Source: Chromatiales bacterium (lineage in GTDB: Bacteria > Pseudomonadota > Gammaproteobacteria > Chromatiales > Chromatiaceae). From it: a DNA stretch of 58,202 nt. The notes below the pieces were generated by a model that saw only the letters and a program-made list of their open reading frames with translations, did not search any database and was not told where the DNA came from. The position numbers were made by a program, and so were the translations under genes. Positions 43,779 to 53,197 of the stretch are shown piece after piece. The stretch's first letter is position 1. Each line of letters opens with the position of its first letter. The stretch is from contig JANQRK010000118.1 of the NCBI GenBank assembly GCA_028284585.1, positions 1 through 58,202 on the forward strand. Direction: 5' to 3'.

Positions 43779-46700
43779 TCAATCATCCCTGCCAGGTATG
43801 TCGGCACCATGCGATTCGCCCTTCTCGAGCAGTTTCATCAGGCTTCGCAACGGACCGGTCTGATCCTGGTCGGGCTCAGGATCGGTCGCGGGCTGTTTCC
43901 GGTCGGGGTAGCTTGCAGGTGGCTCTCGGGTTGTCGGTGCCGTGGCTTGGTCTAGTGTGGCTTTGTCGGTCGCATCCGCGTTCGTTGCCGGCTCGGGATC
44001 GAAGCTGAGTTGCTGCAATAGTTTTGATAGGGCGCCACCGCTGTTGAGTTGTTCGATCTGTGGTTCTGCCCAGGGACCGCTGACCTGGTACTCGAAGCGG
44101 TTGATGTCGTCGACCTGCTCGGCGAAGGCCTTTTGTGCAACAAACACGGCTACCCCTGCAACAGGCCCACCGGCCAGGGCCCCGGCGATCGGCAGGGTGG
44201 CGTCGAGCTGTGGGATTACCGTGACTTGCTGGTCCAGCGATCGTTGCCGCAGATCGGCCGAGCCGCGCACTAGGATTTGGCCGGACGGCCCGGAGACTGT
44301 CAGGTCATCGGTGCGTGCCTCAGCATCGCTAAAATTGAAGCTGCCGCCGACCCGGTCGAAACTGTAGCCCTTTTTATAGAAGTCACTGAAGTCCAGGCGC
44401 AAGCGTCGGGTCAGTGCATTCAGATTGAGTAGGCCGACCACCCGTGTAACGCCTGGGTCGAGCTCGACCAGGCGACCCGGTCCCAAGTTCAGTACGAAAT
44501 TACCCTCTAGCGTGACCCCACGGGCCTGTAGCGGATGGCCAGGCCACTGCAGTTCGAATTCGGCACTGCCCGCGGCCTTCTCCAATTGGCGCGAATAGCC
44601 CAGTCCGACCAGCAAGTCGCCCAGACCCGGACTGCTGGCGGTGCCTTGCAGGCCGCTGCGCAAGCCATTGTCACCCTGTCGCCAGAAACCTTTTGCGTCG
44701 AGGACCAGCTGGCCATCTTGCAGACCAAGTTTCTGGATGCGCAGGCCCGTTGGCTCGCGGCGCACGGCCAGGGTTAGATGCCCCAGATCCGCCTGATCAA
44801 TATGCAGGTCGGCGATCTCGAGCTGCAGCTCGGGAAGCGTACGTGGGTCCGGGCCGGTGGTGGGGTCAGGCGTTACGCTCGCGCCGGTATCGGTATCGGT
44901 ATCGGTATCGGTATCGGTATCGGTATCGCGGTTTGGCAGATGGAGTCGCAGTCGATCCAGTGCAATCCGCAGTGCAGTGCCACCTGGTGCATCGGAGAGG
45001 TGGAATTGGCCGGCGAGATCTGCGCTGTCGACCCGGCCCTGCCAGTTGCCTGCGTGGTGTGCGAGAACGAGCTGCAGTTGTTCTAAGTCCAGGGTCGCGT
45101 CGAGCGTCTCGCTGGCCAGCTGATCGATCCGCAGTTCGACGTCTAGCGGCGGCAAGTGGCTAGCCCCCGTCGGTGGCAGGTGGGTGAGGGCCGCATGCCA
45201 GGCCTCGAGGTCGAGCCGCGGCAGTCGGCCACGGATGCGGATACCCGGTTGTTCAGTAACTGCCGGCTGGGCTTGAGACTTGTCCTTGTCGTCGAGCATG
45301 AGCTCGATCTGTTTGCCATCGGTGCTGAATTGCGCGGCCAGTCGGCCGGCATATTCCAGGCTACCGGCCGCAGCTGGCCTGCCGAGCGGTAGGCGCAGCA
45401 GCAGCGGGTGGGCTTGGGTGGCAGACTTGCCCAATGGCGCGGGTAGATCAATGCCGATACCGACGAGATCACTTTTGACGCTCAGCACGGTCGGCTCTTG
45501 TGCGGCCTTGCTGGTCAGTGGGACATCGACATCGACTACGAAGTCGGACGTGCCCCGGACCGTCGCGAGAGGAAGCCAGGGCACCTGACGGGTGATGTCC
45601 TGCATCGCGATACGCCCGCGGCTGCGTATCCGTGTGTTGCCGGCGCCGGTGGTCAACACATCGATCGTCAGCGGTGCACCGAGCCCGTGTGCGCGGATGC
45701 CGGTCGCGCTCAGGCCATCCAGGGTGAAATCCAACCTGCCGTAGATTCGGTCCAGCTCGAGGTCCCATCCGGGAAGTCCCAGGCGGGCCTCGTCGAAGTG
45801 CAGATGACCGTCGAGTGCCTTACGCCCGCGGCGCCCCAGTGGCACCGAAAAATCGAGGTCGAGCCGAGTATCGCCGTTGCCACGCAAGGTCGCCGCAAAG
45901 CGACCGAAACGCGCACGCAGTGCATCGGACTCCAACACCCTCAGCGAATCGCCCAGGGGACCGTATAACTTGCCTGAGATGTGAATCGGGCTGGCCGGAT
46001 TCAGACTTGGGATGCGGGCCGTCACATACTCTAGCTGGGTGCCATAGATCTTGCCTGACGTGGCGTCTATGTCGAGGTGGTTGCCGCGAAACTTGACCCT
46101 GGCGTCGAGCTCCTCGAGTCGAGGCCAGCCGGGGGCATAGTCCAGCATCATGTCTTCCACTTGGAATAGCACTTCGAAAATCCCATTGCCGGTGTCCTCG
46201 AATGGAAAGTCGTTGAGTGGGCCGTGCACCAGAGCGTTGCCAGTCACCACTTGGCCAGAGATGATCGAGCGGTCCAGCCAGCGGATTACCTTGTCCCCCA
46301 TGACATGGGCCGGGTAGTAGCGATTGGTGGCGCTGGCGTCCGCACTGCGAAAATCGCTTTGCAGATCAATGAACAATGGCTGGCCGGTGCGTGCTCGCAG
46401 GTTCAGACGCGTACGGCTGGACAGGTGCGGACTGTCGGCTAGCAATCGATCGCTGCGCAGTTGCCAGCCGTCATCGAGCTTGAGGAGATCGATGCGACCC
46501 TGCAGGGTTCGCAGCATCAAGGGGTCACGAAACAGGCGTGCGAATCTTAGCGTGGTTGCACGACTCGCGAGCTTGAGTTGCAGATGATCCGGCTGCGCGA
46601 TCAGACTGCCGCTGAGCCTATCGAAACCGGGGATATTGCCGAATTCTGCGCCCTCGAGGTCGCCAAAAGCGGTGGCGGCGCGCCAATCGATACCCTTGGA

Positions 46701-47837
46701 TGTTTTCTGCAGGTACAGCCGCAGGTCATGTAGGTCGCCTGCTGGACGCAGCCGGGCGAGATGTTCTCCTAGGTCTTGCCCGTCGGGATGTGCTGCGAGC
46801 AGATGCACCAGGTATTCGAGCCGCAGATGCTTGGCAGCGATGTCGATGCTTCGGCCAAGGTCTGCCCCAGTCGCCATTGCGAAGGCGAAGTCGCTGGTCG
46901 GCCATTCCTGACCACTGCTTGACAGCCGCAGATCGCGCAGCCCGAGCCGCACCTCGTCGCGGCCACGATCGGCTGTGAATTGTGCCGTGGCCCGTGCGAC
47001 CTGCAGTTTCTTGGCTGCGGCCGGTTGCAGCTCGAGGTCGCGGAGTTCGATGTGGCCCTGGGCATGCATCGGCGTGGCGTCCTGCCAGTCAGTCCAGGTC
47101 TCTAGGTCCATCTTTAGGCCCTGCAGCCGGTATTGGGCGGGAAGGTAGTGGGCTAGCAACCCGGCGGCGTCCAGCCCAACGACCCGCAAATGGCTGGTGC
47201 CGCGCCAGGCGGTGGTTGCCAAGAAGCCTTCCAACTGGGCCGATAGCTCGGCCGTGCCGGACTCGCTGCTCAGGCTGGCGCGCAGTCGTAGCTGGGCACC
47301 GTCTCGTTCGGCGACCACATTGATATCGTCGATTGCCAGCGGCGGTTTGGCATAGCGGCGATCGACCCAGATCAGCTGGGCATCAACCAGGTGCAGGCGG
47401 CCGGGTAGCGCGAGCTGCGGTCCGCGCATTTCGCCCTGAGGCGTTAGCGCACCGAAGCCCTCGAGGCGCAGTTGGCCGCCTGGCTCGCGCACCAAGGTGA
47501 GCCGAGCGTGCTCGACGCTGACGCGCAGTGCATCCAGTGGTCGGCCGAAGATCAGGTCGCCAGGGGCCAGGCCCAAGGTCACTTTTTCTACGGCCAAGGG
47601 CTGGCCTGCGCCACCGAGTACCAGCTCGTGCAACTCGAGCAGCGGTCGCAGCCCGTACCAGCGCGCCTGCACTGCCCCAATGCTGACTGGCACCCCGAGT
47701 TGGGCCGATAGCAAGGCAGTGAGCTGTGGCCGGAACTCGGCGATCAACGGGGTCGTTGCGCGGCCAGCGAGCGCCAGCAGTCCCCACAGGATCACAAATC
47801 CGACCAACAGCTTTCTGAGGATACGCAACGGGGCCAC
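43779..47837 (-). CDS. yhdP: YhdP-type AsmA-family envelope protein
   Basis: 1352 residues. One N-terminal transmembrane helix (about 8-27) is followed by a long beta-rich AsmA/DUF3971 region typical of bridge-like proteins that carry phospholipid from inner to outer membrane. A C-terminal AsmA-like segment (about 1130-1290) ends in a poorly conserved Pro/Asp-rich tail. An Asp-Thr dipeptide run (about 969-982) is coded by a hexanucleotide repeat in a linker next to another Pro/Asp-rich stretch. It lies 8 bp after rng. Confidence 0.94.
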   Translation of the reverse strand: MAPLRILRKLLVGFVILWGLLALAGRATTPLIAEFRPQLTALLSAQLGVPVSIGAVQARWYGLRPLLELHELVLGGAGQPLAVEKVTLGLAPGDLIFGRPLDALRVSVEHARLTLVREPGGQLRLEGFGALTPQGEMRGPQLALPGRLHLVDAQLIWVDRRYAKPPLAIDDINVVAERDGAQLRLRASLSSESGTAELSAQLEGFLATTAWRGTSHLRVVGLDAAGLLAHYLPAQYRLQGLKMDLETWTDWQDATPMHAQGHIELRDLELQPAAAKKLQVARATAQFTADRGRDEVRLGLRDLRLSSSGQEWPTSDFAFAMATGADLGRSIDIAAKHLRLEYLVHLLAAHPDGQDLGEHLARLRPAGDLHDLRLYLQKTSKGIDWRAATAFGDLEGAEFGNIPGFDRLSGSLIAQPDHLQLKLASRATTLRFARLFRDPLMLRTLQGRIDLLKLDDGWQLRSDRLLADSPHLSSRTRLNLRARTGQPLFIDLQSDFRSADASATNRYYPAHVMGDKVIRWLDRSIISGQVVTGNALVHGPLNDFPFEDTGNGIFEVLFQVEDMMLDYAPGWPRLEELDARVKFRGNHLDIDATSGKIYGTQLEYVTARIPSLNPASPIHISGKLYGPLGDSLRVLESDALRARFGRFAATLRGNGDTRLDLDFSVPLGRRGRKALDGHLHFDEARLGLPGWDLELDRIYGRLDFTLDGLSATGIRAHGLGAPLTIDVLTTGAGNTRIRSRGRIAMQDITRQVPWLPLATVRGTSDFVVDVDVPLTSKAAQEPTVLSVKSDLVGIGIDLPAPLGKSATQAHPLLLRLPLGRPAAAGSLEYAGRLAAQFSTDGKQIELMLDDKDKSQAQPAVTEQPGIRIRGRLPRLDLEAWHAALTHLPPTGASHLPPLDVELRIDQLASETLDATLDLEQLQLVLAHHAGNWQGRVDSADLAGQFHLSDAPGGTALRIALDRLRLHLPNRDTDTDTDTDTDTDTGASVTPDPTTGPDPRTLPELQLEIADLHIDQADLGHLTLAVRREPTGLRIQKLGLQDGQLVLDAKGFWRQGDNGLRSGLQGTASSPGLGDLLVGLGYSRQLEKAAGSAEFELQWPGHPLQARGVTLEGNFVLNLGPGRLVELDPGVTRVVGLLNLNALTRRLRLDFSDFYKKGYSFDRVGGSFNFSDAEARTDDLTVSGPSGQILVRGSADLRQRSLDQQVTVIPQLDATLPIAGALAGGPVAGVAVFVAQKAFAEQVDDINRFEYQVSGPWAEPQIEQLNSGGALSKLLQQLSFDPEPATNADATDKATLDQATAPTTREPPASYPDRKQPATDPEPDQDQTGPLRSLMKLLEKGESHGADIPGRDD
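44885..44926 (-). repeat. Hexanucleotide microsatellite inside yhdP
   Basis: Seven perfect copies of CGGTAT on the plus strand encode seven Asp-Thr dipeptides in the minus-strand yhdP frame. Because each unit is two codons, slippage changes only linker length and not frame. Confidence 0.97.
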
Positions 47838-47845
47838 CCGACTGC

Positions 47846-49297
47846 TCAGATCAGGACAACGTCATATTGCTCCTGGCTATACAGGGCCTCGGCCTGGAGT
47901 CTGATCGGGCGGCCGATGAACTGTTCCAGTTCCGCCAGGTTTTGCGATTCTTCATCGAGCAGGCGGTCTACGACTTCCTGTGAGGCAAGCACGAGTAGCT
48001 GCTCGACATCAAACTGGCGCCACTCGCGCAGGATGTCGCGAAAAATATCGAAGCACACTGTTTCGGCGGTCTTCAGTGTGCCTCTACCGCCGCAAGTGGG
48101 ACAGCTCTCGCATAGCACATGTTCCAGAGACTCGCGGGTGCGTTTGCGGGTCATCTCGACCAGACCGAGGCTAGATACCTCGGAGATATGCGTCTTGGCG
48201 TGGTCGCGCCCTAGACAGCGCTCGAGGGCGCGCATCACCTGACGTTTGTGATCCTCGTCGGTCATGTCGATGAAGTCGATGATGATGATACCGCCGAGGT
48301 TGCGCAGGCGCAGTTGGCGGCAGATCGCCTGAGCCGCCTCCAGATTGGTCTTGAAGATGGTCTCTTCGAGATTGCGGTGACCGACGAAGGCGCCGGTGTT
48401 GACGTCGATCGTAGTCATTGCCTCGGTCTGGTCGATCACCAAGTGGCCGCCGGACTTGAGGTCGACCTTGCGCTCCAAGGCCTTTTGAATCTCATCTTCG
48501 ACACCGTATAGGTCGAAGATTGGCCGTTCACCCGGGTAGCACTCGATCGGCGATTGCTGGTCGGTGATGTATTTGTGGGCGAATCCCTGGGCCTTCTCCC
48601 AAGTCGATCGTGAATCGATGCGGACTTTTTCGGTATCGGGATTGATCAAATCACGTAGGGCGCGCAGCGCCAGCGGCAGGTCTTCGTGAATAAGCTCGCG
48701 TGACGGGGTGCTGGCGGCGCGCTCTTGGATCGAACTCCAAAGGCGCACCAGGTAGCGCATGTCATTGGCCAATGCCTCTTCGGGTACGCCCTCAGCGGCG
48801 GTGCGCGCGATGAACCCCGAGCCTTCGTTGTTCTCCTCGGCGAACTGGTTGAGGATTTCGCGCAGTCGTACGCGTTCCTCCTCGTCTTCGATCTTTTGTG
48901 ACACCCCGACGTTGCTGATATTGGGCATGAACACCATGTAGCGTGATGGGATCGAGATATTGGTCGTTAGACGCGCCCCCTTGGTCCCCAATGGGTCCTT
49001 TACCACTTGCACGATCACCTCAGCGCCCTCAGATACCAAATCAGTGATCTGAGTGGTTTTATCGCTGTCTTCGGCTTGAATGTCCGAGGCATGCAGAAAG
49101 GCAGCGCGTTCCAGACCGGCCTCGACGAACGCGGCCTGCATCCCGGGCAGCACACGGCACACCTTGCCCTTGTAAATATTACCTACGAGACCGCGTTTGG
49201 CGGCCCGTTCGATGATGATCTCCTGCACGACGCCGTTTTCGATCACCGCGACCCGGGTCTCGGGCGGGGTCACATTGATCAGTATTTCTTCACTCAT
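47846..49297 (-). CDS. rng: Ribonuclease G
   Basis: 483 residues. The N-terminus (SEEILINVTPPETRVAVIEN) matches RNase G directly, so the ATG at 49297 is secure. An S1 domain (about 38-120) precedes the catalytic DNase I-like region with VNTGAFVGH and IDFIDM acidic residues. A zinc-link-type CPTC motif lies near 407-410. It processes 16S rRNA 5' ends and some mRNAs. The start codon directly abuts the 183-bp element at 49298-49480, so the translation initiation region is element DNA. Only weak AGG (in CAGGCCCTAG) lies ahead of the ATG. Confidence 0.96.
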   Translation of the reverse strand: MSEEILINVTPPETRVAVIENGVVQEIIIERAAKRGLVGNIYKGKVCRVLPGMQAAFVEAGLERAAFLHASDIQAEDSDKTTQITDLVSEGAEVIVQVVKDPLGTKGARLTTNISIPSRYMVFMPNISNVGVSQKIEDEEERVRLREILNQFAEENNEGSGFIARTAAEGVPEEALANDMRYLVRLWSSIQERAASTPSRELIHEDLPLALRALRDLINPDTEKVRIDSRSTWEKAQGFAHKYITDQQSPIECYPGERPIFDLYGVEDEIQKALERKVDLKSGGHLVIDQTEAMTTIDVNTGAFVGHRNLEETIFKTNLEAAQAICRQLRLRNLGGIIIIDFIDMTDEDHKRQVMRALERCLGRDHAKTHISEVSSLGLVEMTRKRTRESLEHVLCESCPTCGGRGTLKTAETVCFDIFRDILREWRQFDVEQLLVLASQEVVDRLLDEESQNLAELEQFIGRPIRLQAEALYSQEQYDVVLI

Positions 49298-49480
49298 CTA
49301 GGGCCTGTTCATACCAGGTGAGACGCAGCGACGGCCCCGTCCCTTCGGGTTGCGCCGCAAAACACACCACGCAGTGTCGCTCGTCGTTCATTCAGACTCA
49401 CTAAACTTCTCTCCTCGCGCCTTGCCTGGCACGTTTTGGGGTAGCAACGCTGCGTCTCACTTGGTTTGAACAGGCCCTAG
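49298..49480. mobile_element. MITE-like element with 33-bp terminal inverted repeats
   Basis: Terminal arms 49298-49330 and 49448-49480 are inverted copies, 31 of 33 matched, and begin CTAGGGCCTGTTCA. No transposase frame is inside. The outermost TA or CTAG could be a target-site duplication, although it is palindromic and so ambiguous. The size and structure fit a non-autonomous element moved by a transposase elsewhere. It lies 6 bp after the maf stop and touches the rng start. Confidence 0.85.
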
Positions 49481-49485
49481 GCAGT

Positions 49486-50058
49486 TTACACGTCGCAACG
49501 GTCGCGCAGGCCGATCTGCGACAGGAGTTCCATGGTCTCGAACAAAGGCAGTCCCATGATCCCGGAGTAGCTGCCCTCGATGTGTTCGACGAAGGCGGCC
49601 GCGCGACCCTGGATTGCGTAACCACCGGCCTTGTCGGCGGGTTCGCCAGTCGCCCAGTAGCTGGCCGCCTCGTTGGCGCTGATGGCGCGGAAGCGCACCT
49701 GGCTAGTGCTGAGTCGATAGTGGTGCCGGTCTTCGACCATCAGTGCCACGCCTGATAGTACTTGGTGGGTGCGTCCGGACAACGCCAAAAGCATCTCGAT
49801 CGCCGCCGCACGGCCGCTGGGCTTGCCGAGAATCGTGTCGTCAAGCACCACCGCGGTGTCCGAGCCCAACACCGGCAGTGACGGGAAACGATGCCGCACC
49901 GCAGCGGCCTTGGACATCGCGATACGCTGGACATAGTCGCTCGCTGGCTCGTTGGCCCAAACCGATTCGTCGATCTCGGCCGGATAGGCGCAGAACTCGA
50001 TACCCATCTGGGTCAGCAAGTCGGCACGGCGCGGTGATCGGGAGGCAAGTATGAGCAT
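49486..50058 (-). CDS. maf: Maf-type nucleotide pyrophosphatase (YhdE-like)
   Basis: 190 residues, normal for the family. It has SRSPRRADLL (7-16) near the N-terminus, LGSDTAV (about 64-70), a GKPSGRAAA segment, and KAGGYAIQGRAAAFVEHIEGS. By sequence it is closest to the dTTP/UTP pyrophosphatase branch. maf next to rng is conserved in other Gammaproteobacteria; here a mobile element separates them. Confidence 0.94.
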   Translation of the reverse strand: MLILASRSPRRADLLTQMGIEFCAYPAEIDESVWANEPASDYVQRIAMSKAAAVRHRFPSLPVLGSDTAVVLDDTILGKPSGRAAAIEMLLALSGRTHQVLSGVALMVEDRHHYRLSTSQVRFRAISANEAASYWATGEPADKAGGYAIQGRAAAFVEHIEGSYSGIMGLPLFETMELLSQIGLRDRCDV

Positions 50059-50106
50059 GGGACTGGTGCTGGATCGATGAAGCCTGTTGGAACTGAGCTA
50101 GAGGCT

Positions 50107-50577
50107 TCAGGTCCGATGGTAAGGGTGGTTGTGCAGCAGGCTCCAGGCCCGGTACAGCTGTTCTGCGATAAGGATGCGTACCAGCGGGTGCGGCAGCGTC
50201 AAAGGCGACAGCGACCAGCCGGTATTGGCGCGTTGGCGGGCCGCCTCACCCAGGCCATCCGGGCCGCCCACCAATAGCGCAATATCGCGCCCGTTGCGCA
50301 TCCAGTCGGCCATTCGTGCGGAGAGCTGCTCGGTCGACCAGGCTTGCCCAGCGACCTCCAGCGCGATGGTGTCGGCCGTCTTGGGGACTGCCGCCAGCAG
50401 CCGATCGGACTCAGCGCCCAGGATGCGTGCGCGATCGGCATGTTTGCTGCGTTTAGCGGCCGGGACCTCGACCAGACGCAGTGCACAGCTCGGCGGCAGT
50501 CGTTTGGCGTACTCGGTATAGCCTTCGTTGACCCAACCCGGCATCTTGTCGCCGACCGCAATCAGATGCAGGTTCAC
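50107..50577 (-). CDS. rlmH: 23S rRNA pseudouridine1915 N3-methyltransferase
   Basis: 156 residues. SPOUT-class fold with the SAM-binding knot LLVGGPDGLG (about 100-109) and the C-terminal LPHPLVRILIAEQLYRAW and HNHPYHR tail that are hallmarks of RlmH. It methylates pseudouridine 1915 in helix 69. It lies 28 bp after rsfS. Confidence 0.97.
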   Translation of the reverse strand: MNLHLIAVGDKMPGWVNEGYTEYAKRLPPSCALRLVEVPAAKRSKHADRARILGAESDRLLAAVPKTADTIALEVAGQAWSTEQLSARMADWMRNGRDIALLVGGPDGLGEAARQRANTGWSLSPLTLPHPLVRILIAEQLYRAWSLLHNHPYHRT

Positions 50578-50604
50578 GCCTTGCCCCAGATGCGCGGCGT
50601 GGTC

Positions 50605-50970
50605 TCAAGAGGAACCACGTTCTTTGCTGAGCCGTTCTGCCGCGCTGGGGTCGATGCTCCAAAGGCGTTCGAGTTGATAGAAGTCGCGCACTTTGGCTTG
50701 CATCACGTGCACCACGACGCCATTCAGATCGATCAGGGCCCACTCGCCTTCTTGCAGCCCCTCGGTCCCTATCGGCGGTTGACCGGCCTGTTTTGCCTGG
50801 AAGGCGACCGATTCGGCGGTCGATTTCACATGTCGATCAGAGGTGCCCGAGGCGATTATGAAATAGTCGGTGATGCTGGTTTTTCCACGGACATCGAGGG
50901 TGACGATGTCAAAGGCTTTCATATCTTCCAGCGTCGCGTGAATGAGATCGCGAAGTTCTTCTACCTGCAT
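50605..50970 (-). CDS. rsfS: Ribosomal silencing factor RsfS
   Basis: 121 residues from the ATG at 50970; the longer upstream reading only shadows nadD. DUF143 fold with TSITDYFIIASGTSDRHVKS and WALIDLNGVVVHVM. It binds uL14 and blocks subunit joining under starvation. It follows nadD in the standard order. Confidence 0.96.
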   Translation of the reverse strand: MQVEELRDLIHATLEDMKAFDIVTLDVRGKTSITDYFIIASGTSDRHVKSTAESVAFQAKQAGQPPIGTEGLQEGEWALIDLNGVVVHVMQAKVRDFYQLERLWSIDPSAAERLSKERGSS

Positions 50971-51028
50971 TCTCTGGTCCGAGGTCTGCTGCTTAAGGGT
51001 AATGATAAACCATGCGCCCAGTGCCACC

Positions 51029-51724
51029 TCATGAGCGATACAGGCGGTGTTGCTCGATCCACTCAATGACCCCTCGGGGAGTGAGGAAGTCAGCGCTTTG
51101 TCCATTCGCGATGCGCCGTCGGACGTCGCTGGAGGCGATATCGAGCTGGGTGACAGGGCACAGCACGATCTGCCCGGTACGCCCGAGGTCGAGCTGCTCG
51201 GTGCCATGCGCCTGCAGCAACTGATCTAGTTCAGGCGTGGCCTGCGTGGCCTGCGTGGCCTGTCTGGGCCGCTGCAGGACTGCGAGGTTGGCGCTAGCCA
51301 GGATGGCGCTCGGCTCGCGCCAGGCGGGGAATCCGGCGAAGGCATCGTCGCCGAGCAGCAGGCAGAGCGAGCGATCAGGGAAATCGTCGCGCAAGCTGCG
51401 CAGGGTATCGATTGTGTAGGATGGCCCCGCGCGTCGCAGCTCGCGGTCGTCGGCGACCAGGTCGACGCGTCCAGCCAGCGCGGCCTTAAGCATCGCCCAG
51501 CGATGCTTGGCAGAGGCCTGAGGCGGTTCGCGGTGCACGGCTTGTGCCAGGGGTATCAAGCGTACCTGCTCGAGACCGAGTGACTCGCTAGCGTCCAGGG
51601 CGATCCGCAGGTGGCCGTGATGGATCGGATCGAAGGTGCCGCCCAAGACGCCGATGGATGCGCGGTCCGAGGTTGCGGCCGGGAGTTGCTTCGCGGGCCT
51701 TGGCCGCTGGTCGTTAGGGCTCAA
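51029..51724 (-). CDS. nadD: Nicotinate-mononucleotide adenylyltransferase
   Basis: 231 residues. The nucleotidyltransferase HxGH motif is in GGTFDPIHHGHLR (28-40) and the second motif SSDVRRRI lies near the C-terminus. It forms NaAD from NaMN and ATP, releasing PPi. A 3-copy 9-bp repeat at about 51234-51260 encodes ATQATQAT in a surface linker. The gene lies between proA and rsfS. Confidence 0.96.
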   Translation of the reverse strand: MSPNDQRPRPAKQLPAATSDRASIGVLGGTFDPIHHGHLRIALDASESLGLEQVRLIPLAQAVHREPPQASAKHRWAMLKAALAGRVDLVADDRELRRAGPSYTIDTLRSLRDDFPDRSLCLLLGDDAFAGFPAWREPSAILASANLAVLQRPRQATQATQATPELDQLLQAHGTEQLDLGRTGQIVLCPVTQLDIASSDVRRRIANGQSADFLTPRGVIEWIEQHRLYRS

Positions 51725-51781
51725 TGCGGGCGCAGCGGTGTGATCTGGCCTGACCCAACTACGCGATGCCCATGCTCGGGC

Positions 51782-53071
51782 TCAGTCGCGTATGTGGCCA
51801 TCGCCCAACACGATGTATTTGACCGAGGTCAGTCCCTCCAGGCCGACCGGCCCACGGGCATGGAACTTGTCCGTGGAGATGCCGATCTCCGCGCCAAGCC
51901 CATATTCGAAGCCATCGGCGAACCGGGTAGAGGCATTGACCATCACCGAGCTGGCGTCGACTTCGCGCAAAAAGCGCCTCGCCTTGGTCAGGTTCTCGGT
52001 GACTATGCTCTCGGTATGCATGGAGCCATGGCTTGTGATGTGTGTGATCGCAGCGTCGATGTCATCGACGATTCGTATCGATAGGATCGGTGCCAGGTAC
52101 TCCTCGTCCCAATCTGCCTCGCTGGCGGCTGCACAGGTCGCACCGAGAACCTCGCGGGTCGCGTCGCAGCCGCGCAGTTCGACACCCTTTTCGCGATAGG
52201 CGGTAGCCAGGCCGGGCAGGAAGTCGGCCGCGATGGTCGCGTTGACCAGCAGGGTTTCCATGGTGTTGCAGGTACCGTAGCGTTGGGTCTTGGCATTGAA
52301 CGCGACCGCGAATGCCTTGTGTGGATCGGCCTCGTCGTCGACATAGACATGACATACGCCGTGCAGGTGTTTGATCACGGGTACGCGCGCCCCGGCACTG
52401 ATCCGTTCGATCAAGCCCTTACCGCCGCGCGGGATGATGACGTCGATCGACTCCGGCATGGCCGTCATCTGGTCGACCACCGCGCGGTCGGTGGTCGCCA
52501 CCACCTGCACTGCATCCGTTGGCAGACCGGCGGACTCCAGGCCGCGCTGGATGCTGGCTGCGATCGCCTGATTGGACAAAAAAGCCTCGGAACCGCCGCG
52601 CAGCACCGCGGCGTTGCCAGACTTGAGACATAGCGCGGCTGCGTCGGCGGTCACGTTGGGGCGCGATTCGTAGATGATTCCGACCACACCAAGCGGTACG
52701 CGCATACGGCCGACCTGGATGCCGCTGGGGCGAAATTTCAGGTCGAAGATCTCGCCGACTGGGTCGGTGAGGGCGGCGATTTGGCGCAGGCCGTCGATCA
52801 TGCTGTCGATACGTGCCGGCGTCAGCTCGAGGCGGTCGAGCAAGGCCGCGTCCAGTCCCTTGGCCGTGCCGGCCTCCAGGTCACGCCGATTTTGCGATAT
52901 CAAATCGTCGCGCCGGCCGTCGAGATCGTCGGTGATTGCCAGCAAGGCGGCGTCCTTTGCGGCGGTGGCCGCGGCTGCCAAGGCGCGCGATGCGCTGCGC
53001 GCCCGGACTCCGAGTTCGCTCATATAGGCGGCCACATCGGTCGCCGCAAGATCATTGGCGGCTTGGTTCAT
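51782..53071 (-). CDS. proA: Gamma-glutamyl phosphate reductase
   Basis: 429 residues. Aldehyde dehydrogenase fold with the conserved [19 protein letters not shown] segment, IPRGGKGLI, and the catalytic cysteine in [12 protein letters not shown] (about 253). It makes glutamate-5-semialdehyde for proline. Insertion of proA between holA and nadD is seen in other Gammaproteobacteria. Confidence 0.97.
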   Translation of the reverse strand: MNQAANDLAATDVAAYMSELGVRARSASRALAAAATAAKDAALLAITDDLDGRRDDLISQNRRDLEAGTAKGLDAALLDRLELTPARIDSMIDGLRQIAALTDPVGEIFDLKFRPSGIQVGRMRVPLGVVGIIYESRPNVTADAAALCLKSGNAAVLRGGSEAFLSNQAIAASIQRGLESAGLPTDAVQVVATTDRAVVDQMTAMPESIDVIIPRGGKGLIERISAGARVPVIKHLHGVCHVYVDDEADPHKAFAVAFNAKTQRYGTCNTMETLLVNATIAADFLPGLATAYREKGVELRGCDATREVLGATCAAASEADWDEEYLAPILSIRIVDDIDAAITHITSHGSMHTESIVTENLTKARRFLREVDASSVMVNASTRFADGFEYGLGAEIGISTDKFHARGPVGLEGLTSVKYIVLGDGHIRD

Positions 53072-53197
53072 CGTTCGACCACAGGTTGAAAAGACAGATG
53101 GCGCAGTTTAGCGCAGCTCGAGCTTGCGCGGGCTGGACTGACGTAGCCCGCGGCGCCCTGTACGACCAACCAACAAAAACCTCGGGGTTGGCTGCAG

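Noticed and set aside
44885..44926. CRISPR array or phase-variation tract
   Set aside because: The 6-bp units have no spacers and keep the reading frame, so neither applies.
51234..51260. Triple 9-bp repeat in nadD as a mobile or regulatory feature
   Set aside because: It codes for a short Ala-Thr-Gln linker and looks like simple slippage.
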